From contig CAWFYC010000021.1 in the NCBI GenBank assembly GCA_963819855.1, forward strand, positions 310,001 through 374,000: DNA of 64,000 nt, in the 5' to 3' direction. Source of the stretch: JAMXLO01 sp963819855. Its GTDB lineage: Bacteria; Pseudomonadota; Alphaproteobacteria; Acetobacterales; Acetobacteraceae. The position numbers and the translations under genes are program-made. This document shows, piece after piece, positions 43,285-51,437 of this stretch. The notes under the pieces are model-generated. The model was not told the origin of the DNA, ran no database searches, and saw only the letters and a list, made by a program, of their open reading frames with translations. Numbering within the stretch: the stretch's first letter is position 1; the number at the start of each line of letters is the position of its first letter.

Positions 43285-44121
43285 TCAGGGTAGGACTTCG
43301 GGCACCGCGTCCGGCGTGTCCATGGTCGAGCCGAACCACTTCTCCTGTAGCTTCGCCAGCGTGCCGTCCTTCTTCATTCCGGCAAGCTGCTCGTTGACGA
43401 AGGACTGGAACGCTACGTCCTCCTTGCGGAACGCCATGCCGAAATATGCGGTGATGTCGGACACGCCGCCGATCATCTTGAACTTGCCGGGCGCGTCCTT
43501 CATCACCACCAGCATGGTGGACTTGGAGTTCACCACCGCATCGATGCGCTTGTTGAGCAGGTCCTGATACGCCTCCGGGTAGTGCTCGTACTGCTTCACG
43601 TCCGAATAGCCAGGCTTGCCCGCCGCCTTCAGCTTGTCCTCGAAGGTCTTGATGATGCCGGCAGCGGCACTGCCGATCTGCACGCCGACGATCTTGCCGG
43701 ACAGATCGTCCGCGGTCTTGATCTTGTCCTCCTCGGCGCGCAGCAGGATCACGTTGCTCGCATCGGCGTAGGGCATCGAGAACAGCACCTTCTCCGCCCG
43801 CTCCTTGGTGATGGTCATGGCGGAGACGATGACGTCGAACTTCTTGGCGTACAGCGCCGGGATGATGCCGTTCCATGCGGTGTCGACCAGTTGCGCCTTC
43901 ACGCCCAGCTTGGGAACGAACAGGTCGATGATGTCGGGATCGTAGCCGATGATCTTGCCGTCCTTGAAGAACTCGTACGGCACGTAGGCGGCTTCCATCC
44001 CCACGACCAGCGTGCCGCGCTTCTTCACCTCGTCCAGCGTGTCGGCGCGCGCCGGCCGCGTGCCCGCGAGGCCCAGCAAGGCAGCCGAACCGGCCCCGGT
44101 CAGCACTGTGCGTCTCAGCAT
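43285..44121 (-). CDS. Periplasmic amino-acid-type solute-binding protein
   Basis: A 278-aa family 3 binding protein. ATG 44121 opens MLRRTVLTGAGSAALLGLAG, with twin arginines suggesting Tat export, cleaved after ARA. Then come TLVVGMEAAYVPYEFFKDGK, IIPALYAKKFDVIVSAMTIT and LSGKIVGVQIGSAAAGI, all typical. The frame is open far upstream, but that is antisense to the monooxygenase gene. The 117-bp region to the divergent LLM gene should hold both promoters. The substrate cannot be read from sequence; context suggests a guanidino, ureido or other nitrogen-rich compound. Confidence 0.92.
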   Translation of the reverse strand: MLRRTVLTGAGSAALLGLAGTRPARADTLDEVKKRGTLVVGMEAAYVPYEFFKDGKIIGYDPDIIDLFVPKLGVKAQLVDTAWNGIIPALYAKKFDVIVSAMTITKERAEKVLFSMPYADASNVILLRAEEDKIKTADDLSGKIVGVQIGSAAAGIIKTFEDKLKAAGKPGYSDVKQYEHYPEAYQDLLNKRIDAVVNSKSTMLVVMKDAPGKFKMIGGVSDITAYFGMAFRKEDVAFQSFVNEQLAGMKKDGTLAKLQEKWFGSTMDTPDAVPEVLP

Positions 44122-44238
44122 GAAGTCGCTCCCTTTGTTCCCGCGATCGTGTCGGTAGGGAAGCAACCCATGTGCCACGGCGGCTGGCCCGGGAATTGCT
44201 GGCATTGCGGCGGCATCCCCCGGGCAGGAGGCGCAGGC

Positions 44239-45550
44239 ATGGCGGTCGGACCACTTCATCTGGGCTGGTTCATGAATTTCACTCCGGGTGAATGGGACCA
44301 TCCGCTGGCGGCCGGCGGCGCCCCCTGGGACGGCAAGTTCTACGTCGACATGGCGCAGGCGTTGGAACGCGCGTGCTTCGACTACATCATGATCGAGGAC
44401 ACGCTGATGGTGTCCGACATTTATGGCGGCAGCGCCGAGGCCTCGTTGAAACACGCGTTGCAGGTGCCGAAGCACGATCCGGCACCGCTCGCCGCGCTGA
44501 TCGCCGCGGCGACGACGCGACTCGGCGTCGTCGCCACGATGTCCACCCTGGCTTATCCGCCGTTTATGCTGGCGCGGCTTTGCTCGACGCTGGATCACAT
44601 CGCCGGCGGGCGGTTCGGTTGGAACATCGTCACCTCGGGCGAGGACATCGCGGCGCAGAACTTCGGCCTGGACAAGCTGCCACCGCGCGAACAGCGCTAT
44701 GAGATGGCCGACGAATACGTCGACCTGGTGTGCAAATTGTTCGACACCTGGGACCCGGACGCGGTGGTGATGGACCGCGCGACCGGCACCTATGCCGATT
44801 ACCGCAAGGTTCGGCCGATCCATTTCGAGGGCAAGTACTTCAAGGTGTCGCGGTCCGCTCAACACGGTGCGCTCGCCGCAGGGCAAGCCGGTATTCGTGC
44901 AGGCCGGCGGCTCGCCGCGTGGCCGCGCCTTCGCAGCCAGGCACGCGGACTCGATCATCGCCATCGCCAACGGCATCGAGGGCATGAAGCAGTACCGCGA
45001 CGACGTGCGCCGCCACGCGGTGTCGTTCGGGCGCGATCCGGATGACATCAAGGTGCTGTTCCTGATTTATCCGATCCTGGCCGAGACCGATGACGAGGCG
45101 CAGGTGCGGCGGCAACGGCTGGTCTCGTCGCCCAGCTTCATCGAGCGCGCTCTCGGCAGCACCGCGACGGTGACCGATATCGATTTTTCCAAATACGACC
45201 TCGACCAGCCGTTGCCGCGGCTGACCACCAACGGTGAGCAGGGTTCGCTCGACAAATTCGCCCAGTGGGGCAGCGGCAAGACGCTGCGCCAGCTTGCGAT
45301 GGAGCGGTTCGGGGCACCCGGGTCGGAGGTGGATTTCGTCGGTTCGCCCGATACGGTCGCGGAGCGCATGGGCAATGTCATGGAGGCAGTGGGCGGTGAC
45401 GGCTTCCTGATCAGCACGCCGTTCCAGCGGACCAGCCGCCGGTTCATCGTGGAAGTGACAGAGGGCCTGGTGCCGGCGATGCAGCGTCGTGGGCTGATGC
45501 GCACTGCCTATACCGGGCGGACCCTGCGGGAGGTACTGACCGAGTACTGA
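44239..45550 (+). pseudogene. NtaA/DszA-type flavin-dependent monooxygenase, one frameshift as sequenced
   Basis: Bacterial-luciferase-like (LLM) enzyme using reduced FMN from a partner reductase. ATG 44239 follows CAGGAGGCGCAGGC. The first frame is MAVGPLHLGWFMNFTPGEWD to FEGKYFKV; one extra T near 44848 separates it from RGPLNTVRSPQGKPVFVQAG and GSPRGRAFAARHADSIIAIA, which runs to TGA 45550. The corrected length of 436 aa is normal for the NtaA/SnaA/DszA group, which oxidises chelators, sulfones and some heterocycles. It is similar over its whole length to the intact enzyme at 58935, so the two are paralogues. It is followed by a DUF1989 gene and an ABC transporter on the same strand. Confidence 0.88.
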
Positions 45551-45674
45551 CGGCAGATTCTATGCAATAGCCCCAAATCCCGTCATGCCTTGCCAAGATT
45601 CGGGGCAAAGTGCGGCGGTGATGCCGTTTTGCACGGCGGACGCCGTGGCATGGCCCTTGCTCCGACCCCAGACA

Positions 45675-46325
45675 ATGGACGAAACCGTCTCGCTCGACCT
45701 GAACGGCAAGCTCACGCTGCGGCTGCGGTTGGTCCGCGATGCGGTGGTGGCAGCGCGTACCGGTTGGGCCGATACCGTGCGCACCGGCCAGTTCCTCAAG
45801 ATTGTCGATCCGTGCGGCAAGCAGGCAGGCGACTTCTGGGCCTTCAATGCCAAGAATCCAGACGAACATCTGTCCGCCATGCACACCCGCGTCTGGATCA
45901 ACCGGCTATGCCCGCGGCCTGGCGAGTCGTTCCACACCAATCACCGCCGGCCGATCCTGCAATTGGTGCAGGACACCTGCGGCGTGCACGACCTGCTGAC
46001 CGCTCCGTGCGACGAGCACCGCTATCGGTTGTATGGCGTCCAGGAAGAACACGCGAGTTGCGCAGGAAATTTTCGCAAGGTTACGGCACCGTTCCTTGGC
46101 AGCGTTCGCTACATTCCGCAGCCGGTGAACCTGTTCATGAACGTCGGGGTGTGTCCCGACGGGCGCGTGGAGACCGGCGATAATCCCTCAAAGGCCGGCG
46201 ACTGCGTCGTATTCAAGGCATGGACCGACAGCATCGTCGCGTTGTCTGCCTGTCCGCAGGAATTCAACCCGGTCGCCGGCTGGTATCCGACCGACCTGCA
46301 TGTCGGCATCTACGAGGCGGCATGA
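45675..46325 (+). CDS. DUF1989 protein, urea carboxylase-associated / carboxyguanidine deiminase family (first copy)
   Basis: A 216-aa protein starting at ATG 45675 (MDETVSLDLNGKLTLRLRLV); the frame is open to 45585, so earlier starts exist. DUF1989 marks are GQFLKIVDPCGKQAGDFWAF, QLVQDTCGVHDLLTAPC with the metal-type Cys-His pattern, PVNLFMNVGV and SACPQEFNPVAGWYPTDLHV. DUF1989 heterodimers (CgdAB) deiminate carboxyguanidine to allophanate. A second, distinct copy is at 50820 on the opposite strand, so the two could form such a dimer. The stop overlaps the next ATG. Confidence 0.82.
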   Translation: MDETVSLDLNGKLTLRLRLVRDAVVAARTGWADTVRTGQFLKIVDPCGKQAGDFWAFNAKNPDEHLSAMHTRVWINRLCPRPGESFHTNHRRPILQLVQDTCGVHDLLTAPCDEHRYRLYGVQEEHASCAGNFRKVTAPFLGSVRYIPQPVNLFMNVGVCPDGRVETGDNPSKAGDCVVFKAWTDSIVALSACPQEFNPVAGWYPTDLHVGIYEAA

Positions 46326-46837
46326 ACGCGCATTGGTGGCGCAGGCGACGCGACACGACGGGGCGTCCGCTTCGGCAGGACGCCGACCCAGCGTTGGGCA
46401 CAGTGATCCTGACGCTGGTGGCGGGTGCGTTGCTGACGGTGACGACAGGCCTCGCGGCCATGGTGGAACTTGAGCAGTTCGGGCCGGCGGTCGGCGGCAT
46501 CATCGTGTTTAGGCCGGACACCGCGGCAACCGAGCGGTGGTCGGTGAGTGCGGCGATCGTCGAACCCGCACGCCTCGGGCTGCCCTGGGAAGCGAGCAGT
46601 AGACGCTGTGTGCTCAGTCCCAATGTGATGGCGGTTCGCGGCGGCAGTCTGGTGGTCGAAGCGCGACGCCTGAGCAGGCCGCCGGTGTACCGCGTTCATT
46701 GGGCCGGCGGACACACCGACGGTACGGCCGGAGATTGTGGCACTGCCGTCGATCTCGTGCTAGAACGCACTGAGTTGATGCGGCTGGCGAACGTGGCGGG
46801 TGGATTCAACAGTGGGCTCAGGCTGATCGGTCCGTGA
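46322..46837 (+). CDS. Membrane-anchored protein of unknown function
   Basis: A 171-aa product with an Arg-rich cytoplasmic start (WWRRRRDTTGRPLR), one membrane span at about 25-47 (GTVILTLVAGALLTVTTGLA) and a small extracytoplasmic domain with two cysteines (RRCVLS and AGDCGTAV) that may pair. It overlaps DUF1989 upstream (ATGA) and the ABC ATPase downstream (GTGA), so it is part of the transporter operon. I recognise no family; a transporter accessory role is a guess from position. Confidence 0.7.
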   Translation: MNAHWWRRRRDTTGRPLRQDADPALGTVILTLVAGALLTVTTGLAAMVELEQFGPAVGGIIVFRPDTAATERWSVSAAIVEPARLGLPWEASSRRCVLSPNVMAVRGGSLVVEARRLSRPPVYRVHWAGGHTDGTAGDCGTAVDLVLERTELMRLANVAGGFNSGLRLIGP

Positions 46838-47649
46838 ACGTTTCAGCCTCAGGCAACGGTGCCGCTCCGGTCGTTTGGCTGGAGGGCATCTGGAAGTCGT
46901 TCGGCCGACTTGAGGTGCTGACCGATGTTTCGCTGTCGGTACCGCGCGGCGAGGTGGTCTGCATCATCGGCCCATCCGGCGCCGGCAAGTCCACGCTGCT
47001 TCGCTGCATCAATCATCTCGAGACGATCGACGAAGGCACCATCCATTTCGAGGGGAAGCCGGTGTATCGCTACAAGGAGCACGGCAAGATCGTCGTGGAT
47101 CCGGACCGGCGGATCGAAGCTGTCCGCGCGCAGATCGGGATGGTGTTCCAGTCGTTCAACCTGTTCCCGCATCTGACGGCGCTAGGCAATGTGATCGAGG
47201 CACCGATCTATGTGCTGCGTGAACCGGCGGCCGCTGCGCAGGCGCGGGGATTGGCGCTGCTGACAAAGGTGGGACTGGCCGAGAAGGCGGGATCCTATCC
47301 GCATCAACTCAGCGGCGGGCAGCAGCAGCGCGTGGCGATCGCGCGGGCGTTGGCGATGAACCCGAAGCTGATGCTGTTCGACGAGGCGACGTCCGCGCTC
47401 GATCCAGAGCTGGTCGGAGACGTGCTGCGCGTGATGCGGCAGCTGGCAAGCGAGGGAATGACCATGATCGTGGTCACCCACGAGATGGACTTCGCGCGCG
47501 ACGTGGCCGACCGTGTCGTGTTCATGGATTCCGGCACCATCGTCGAGGAAGGTCCGCCGGCCACCGTGTTCACCAACCCGCGCAGTCCGCGCACGCGGCA
47601 GTTCCTGCAGTCGATCCTGAACAGGAACGGCAGCGTCGAAGCATCGTGA
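46834..47649 (+). CDS. Polar amino-acid ABC transporter ATPase
   Basis: A 271-aa ATPase from GTG 46834, overlapping the previous stop. Walker A is IIGPSGAGKSTLLRCINHLE, Q-loop MVFQSFNLFPHLTA, signature QLSGGQQQRVAIARALAM, Walker B LMLFDEATSALDPE and switch MIVVTHEMDFARDVADR. Walker B ends in EATSALD rather than EPTSALD, a minor variation. It serves the binding protein and permease that follow. The closest relative in the window is the ATPase at 41715. Confidence 0.93.
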   Translation: MNVSASGNGAAPVVWLEGIWKSFGRLEVLTDVSLSVPRGEVVCIIGPSGAGKSTLLRCINHLETIDEGTIHFEGKPVYRYKEHGKIVVDPDRRIEAVRAQIGMVFQSFNLFPHLTALGNVIEAPIYVLREPAAAAQARGLALLTKVGLAEKAGSYPHQLSGGQQQRVAIARALAMNPKLMLFDEATSALDPELVGDVLRVMRQLASEGMTMIVVTHEMDFARDVADRVVFMDSGTIVEEGPPATVFTNPRSPRTRQFLQSILNRNGSVEAS

Positions 47650-47674
47650 CACCACAACAAGGGGGCAACACACC

Positions 47675-48583
47675 ATGACTGACACAACAAATCCGCTCGG
47701 CAGGCGTGGCTTGATTCGATCCGGTGCGATCGGCGGCACCGCGGCATTGCTCGCGGCGGGTACCGGCACCGCGCATGCCGCTGCGGTCGCGCCGCCGCCG
47801 GTGGACAGCACGACGTTTCCTGACTTCTCGCTGATCAAGATCAACTCGGACGATGACTCGCTGGCGAAGATCCAGAAGAAGGGCAGTCTGGTGGTGGGCA
47901 CCTCGAACGACTGGCCCTATTCGTTCCTCGACCCAAAGACGAACGAGTGGACGGGGCTGGATGGCGACATCATCAAGTACATCGCCAAGATGCTGAAGAT
48001 CGACAAGATCGACGTGCAGACGGTGACGTTCGACGGACTGATCCCTGGTCTGCTGGATGGCCGCTTCGATATCGTGGGCGATTCGATCCACTACACGAAG
48101 AACCGTTCGAAGGTCGTGAACTTCTGCTGGGGAACTTACTACTACGCGGAAGGTCTGGTGGTGCCGCAGGGCAATCCGAACAAACTGCACAAGCTGACCG
48201 ACCTCAAGGGCCACACGATCGGCTCGCTGCTTGGCACCAACTACGCCGAGTGGATACAGGCCGTGCCCGGCGTGCAATTTCAGGGCTACAAGGACTGGGC
48301 GCAAATCATCCCCGAGCTCGCAATCGGCCGCACCGATGCCGCGTTGTTCGACCAGCCGGTGGTTGCCGCGCTGATGAAACAGCATCCGGAATGGAAGATC
48401 GAGCTGGTCGAGGACTATGAACCGAACACCTTCAAGAACCCGGTGGGCTACAGCAGCTACGCCTTCCGCCAGGCCGATATCCAGTGGCTCACCGCGTTCT
48501 CCTCGGCGGTGCAGTGGATGCAATACAACGGCAAGATGAAAGAGATTCTGTCCAAATGGGGCCTTAGCGGCTACAACAACTAG
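47675..48583 (+). CDS. Periplasmic amino-acid-type solute-binding protein
   Basis: A 302-aa family 3 binding protein with a twin-arginine-like signal (PLGRRGLIRSGAIGGTAALL). Segments SLVVGTSNDWPYSFLDPKTN, WTGLDGDIIKYIAKML, DGLIPGLLDGRFDIVGDSIH and LKGHTIGSLLGTNYAEWIQ give the family. It lies between its ATPase and permease. Divergence from the binding protein at 43285 suggests a different ligand. Confidence 0.92.
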   Translation: MTDTTNPLGRRGLIRSGAIGGTAALLAAGTGTAHAAAVAPPPVDSTTFPDFSLIKINSDDDSLAKIQKKGSLVVGTSNDWPYSFLDPKTNEWTGLDGDIIKYIAKMLKIDKIDVQTVTFDGLIPGLLDGRFDIVGDSIHYTKNRSKVVNFCWGTYYYAEGLVVPQGNPNKLHKLTDLKGHTIGSLLGTNYAEWIQAVPGVQFQGYKDWAQIIPELAIGRTDAALFDQPVVAALMKQHPEWKIELVEDYEPNTFKNPVGYSSYAFRQADIQWLTAFSSAVQWMQYNGKMKEILSKWGLSGYNN

Positions 48584-48623
48584 CGTTCGCGATTGAACGC
48601 CTGACAACGGCGCGGCAGGACAG

Positions 48624-49307
48624 ATGTACTTCTCGCTTGATGATATAATCTTGTTCCTGCCGGCGCTGCTGCGGGGCGCGCTGCTGACGATCGCGGTTTC
48701 ACTGCTGGCGTTCGCCTTGGCCCTGGTGTTCGGCCTTGCCATCGGCATCGCCCGGCTCTCGCGCGTGGCGCCGTTGCGGGCGGTGACGGCATGTTACATC
48801 CAGTTCATCCGTGGCACGCCGCTGCTGCTGCAGCTGTTCTTCATCTACTACGTGCTGCCCTATGCCGGCATCGTGCTGACGCCGTTCGTGTCCGGTGCGA
48901 TGGGCCTGACGTTGAACTATGCCGCCTACATGGCCGAAGTGTTTCGCTCCGGCATCCTGGCGATTCCGAAGGGTCAGTGGGAGGCGGGATCTTCGGTGGG
49001 CATGTCGCGCCGGCTGCTGATGCGGCGGATTATTCTGCCACAGGCATTCCGCATCATCGTTCCGTCACTCGGCAACTTCTTCGTGTCGATCTTCAAGGAT
49101 TCCGCGCTGGTGTCCGTCATCACCATGCGCGACCTGATGTTCAGCGGGCAGTTGCTGGCTTCGGCCACCTACAAGCACTTCGAGATCTTCGCAATGGTGG
49201 CGGTGATCTATTTCTTGATCAGCTATCCCACCGCGAAATTCGTCGAGTGGATCGAGGCGAAGATCGACATCACCCGGCGGCCGGTGGTGATCGGAATGCG
49301 CGGCTAA
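48624..49307 (+). CDS. Polar amino-acid ABC transporter permease
   Basis: A 227-aa HisM/GlnP-type permease with about five spans, family signature YIQFIRGTPLLLQLFFIYYV and EAA loop GQWEAGSSVGMSRRLLMRRI. It ends by overlapping the stop of the convergent amidohydrolase gene by four bases. It would act as a homodimer with the ATPase at 46834. Confidence 0.93.
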   Translation: MYFSLDDIILFLPALLRGALLTIAVSLLAFALALVFGLAIGIARLSRVAPLRAVTACYIQFIRGTPLLLQLFFIYYVLPYAGIVLTPFVSGAMGLTLNYAAYMAEVFRSGILAIPKGQWEAGSSVGMSRRLLMRRIILPQAFRIIVPSLGNFFVSIFKDSALVSVITMRDLMFSGQLLASATYKHFEIFAMVAVIYFLISYPTAKFVEWIEAKIDITRRPVVIGMRG

Positions 49308-50812
49308 CAGCCGCACCATCGGTTGATGTGCCACTCCGTGCGTGCCAGTGCTGGACAGAAGTCGTTGATGATCGGCGCGACTGCATCAAATCGCCGCCGG
49401 CTGGCAACGCTGCGCGCGTCGATATCGGCGCGCAGTGTCGCGGCGCACGCCGCCAACGCCGGCAGGTCCACGGTCAGCAGCCGCCGTTCGCGCACGACAA
49501 ACCGGCCGCCGACCATGACGTCCGCAACGCTGGTTCCGTCCTCGCCCATCACCACCTGCGTCGCCGGTTCGTTCAGCGGGATCAGGGTCGGCGCGTCGAG
49601 ATCGAGGAATACGATATCGGCGGCATAGCCCGGTGCGATGCGGCCGATCCGTTCGAACCCGAGCGCCCGCGCGCTGCCGCTGGTCGCCGCAGAAAACACC
49701 TGCGGCGCGGTGATCCACCGCGACGGATCTGGACCACGCGCATGCGATACCGCCGCCGCGAAATGCAGTGCCTGATACATGTTGAGATTGTCGTTGCACG
49801 TCGTGGCGTCGGTGCCGATCGCCAGATTGACGCCCGCGCCGAGCATTCCCACCGCATCGGCGACGCCATTGCCCAGGCGCATGTTGCTTGCCGGATTGTG
49901 CGCGACCGAGGCACCGTGCGCGCCAAGCCGCCGCATATCGTCGCCATCCAGCCACACGCCATGTGCGGCGACGAAATGCGGTCCCAGCAAGCCGAGATGT
50001 TCGATGTGCGCGGTGAGTGAACGACCGTAACGGCGCGCACCGGCGACTGCCTGGAGTTTCGATTCCGCCAGGTGAGTGTGGATGCCGACATCGAATTCGC
50101 CCGCCAGATCGCGGCAGGCAACCATGAACTCGTCGCGACAGTGCAGCGGAATGGTCGGCGCCACCGCCGGACGCACCATCGTGCGATCGCCGTGCCAGTT
50201 ACGCAGGATCGCGCGCATCCGCTCGATCGTCTCCTGCCAGGGCGGCAGGCCGAGTGGTGCGACGGCAGTCTGAAGATGCGGTGGCAGCACCTCCATCAGC
50301 CCAGGGATCGCCTCGTACAGCGTCATGTCGGCCATCATCGGTGCGATCACCGCGCGCATGCCGACCTGCGCATAGGCCTCGACAACGGCGGCGATCCCCT
50401 CCTCGGTCGGCAGCGGAAATTCCACAAATAAATCGTAACAGGCAGTGCAGCCCTTCAGCAGCATCTCGGCGGCGCCGATGGTGGCGGAGACGCGTTTCTC
50501 TTCGATGCCGACGTAGGCTGACATGTGGGGTGCGGCGGCGAGCAACAGCTCCAGCGTGAAGCGGTCGCCCATCGAGCGCGCCAGATTGGCATGGCCATGG
50601 GTGTGCGCGTTCACCAGTCCGGGATGCAGCAGGCGGCGCGAAGCATCGACGACGGCCGCCCCGTCTGGCACGGGCATGTCGGACGTACCGATCGCGACGA
50701 TGGTACCGTCCTGCACCAGAATATCGACGCCACCGAGAAAGCCTGACGCGTCCAGTACCAGCCCGCCTCGAATGACCAGCGGCCGACGCGGATCCTGGCT
50801 TTCTTCGCTCAT
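49304..50812 (-). CDS. Metal-dependent amidohydrolase of the AtzB/TrzA/SAH-deaminase group
   Basis: A 502-aa amidohydrolase-superfamily enzyme. The metal site is visible: HxH in LVNAHTHGHANLARSM, His in VGIHTHLAESKLQAVAG, His in HFVAAHGVWLDGDDM and Asp in LAIGTDATTCNDNLNMYQA; VAHNPASNMRLGNGVA is the group signature. Members remove chloride or amino groups from triazines, guanine, cytosine or adenosine derivatives. It is the last gene of the minus-strand amide-catabolism operon, 7 bp after DUF1989. A deaminase acting on an amino-substituted ring or guanidino compound is plausible. Confidence 0.88.
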   Translation of the reverse strand: MSEESQDPRRPLVIRGGLVLDASGFLGGVDILVQDGTIVAIGTSDMPVPDGAAVVDASRRLLHPGLVNAHTHGHANLARSMGDRFTLELLLAAAPHMSAYVGIEEKRVSATIGAAEMLLKGCTACYDLFVEFPLPTEEGIAAVVEAYAQVGMRAVIAPMMADMTLYEAIPGLMEVLPPHLQTAVAPLGLPPWQETIERMRAILRNWHGDRTMVRPAVAPTIPLHCRDEFMVACRDLAGEFDVGIHTHLAESKLQAVAGARRYGRSLTAHIEHLGLLGPHFVAAHGVWLDGDDMRRLGAHGASVAHNPASNMRLGNGVADAVGMLGAGVNLAIGTDATTCNDNLNMYQALHFAAAVSHARGPDPSRWITAPQVFSAATSGSARALGFERIGRIAPGYAADIVFLDLDAPTLIPLNEPATQVVMGEDGTSVADVMVGGRFVVRERRLLTVDLPALAACAATLRADIDARSVASRRRFDAVAPIINDFCPALARTEWHINRWCGC

Positions 50813-50819
50813 TGTGGCC

Positions 50820-51437
50820 TCACTCGCGTCGGATGACGACCTCGATCGGTGTTGGGCCGAACCCCGCGGCGGGGTTGAAACGCTGCGGGCAATTGGACAG
50901 CATCGCGATGACCGGAACCTCGGCGATCAGCTCGACGAGATCGCCTGGCTTGGACAGGCCCGGCTCGATCGCCATCCCGCCATCCTGGCGGACCGGCACG
51001 TTCATGAAGAAATTCACGTTGGCCACCACGTCCGATGGCGACAGCGACCACGCCGCAAGTTCCGCGACGAAGTTGGCATGGCAACCGGGCGTGTCCTTCA
51101 CACCGTATCGGGCGAGGTTGCTCCACGCGCTGCAACAGCCACCAATCGTATCGTGGCGACCGCAACTGTCCTCCACGATCCGCATTAGTGCCAGCGCACG
51201 ATCCGAGTAGAGTTTCGTTCCCTTGCCCAGATAGATGTTGCCGTTGATCTTCATCGTATTGGCTGCATTGTAGCGATCGGTTGGCAGCGCGGCCGCATAG
51301 CACAGAAAATCGACCGCCTGCTGGCCGTGGGTATCGACAATGCGCAGCAGGTCGCCAGGTTCAAGCCGCACGGAGAAGCGACCGCCAGCCGGAATGGTGT
51401 GACGAGCGATCTCGCCAGCGAGCGCGGTGCCGCTCAT
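50820..51437 (-). CDS. DUF1989 protein, urea carboxylase-associated / carboxyguanidine deiminase family (second copy)
   Basis: A 205-aa protein with DUF1989 marks EPGDLLRIVDTHGQQAVDFL, ALMRIVEDSCGRHDTIGGCC (Cys/His metal pattern), VNFFMNVPV and LSNCPQRFNPAAGFGPTPIE. It is the shorter type, as expected for the second subunit of a CgdAB-like heterodimer; the longer type is at 45675. Its ATG overlaps the stop of the upstream amidohydrolase (ATGA). No urea or guanidine carboxylase is in the window. Confidence 0.83.
   Translation of the reverse strand: MSGTALAGEIARHTIPAGGRFSVRLEPGDLLRIVDTHGQQAVDFLCYAAALPTDRYNAANTMKINGNIYLGKGTKLYSDRALALMRIVEDSCGRHDTIGGCCSAWSNLARYGVKDTPGCHANFVAELAAWSLSPSDVVANVNFFMNVPVRQDGGMAIEPGLSKPGDLVELIAEVPVIAMLSNCPQRFNPAAGFGPTPIEVVIRRE

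Noticed and set aside
44122..45051. Upstream extension of the binding-protein frame ending at 43285
   Set aside because: The Tat-type signal peptide at 44121 marks the true start; the extension is antisense to the monooxygenase.
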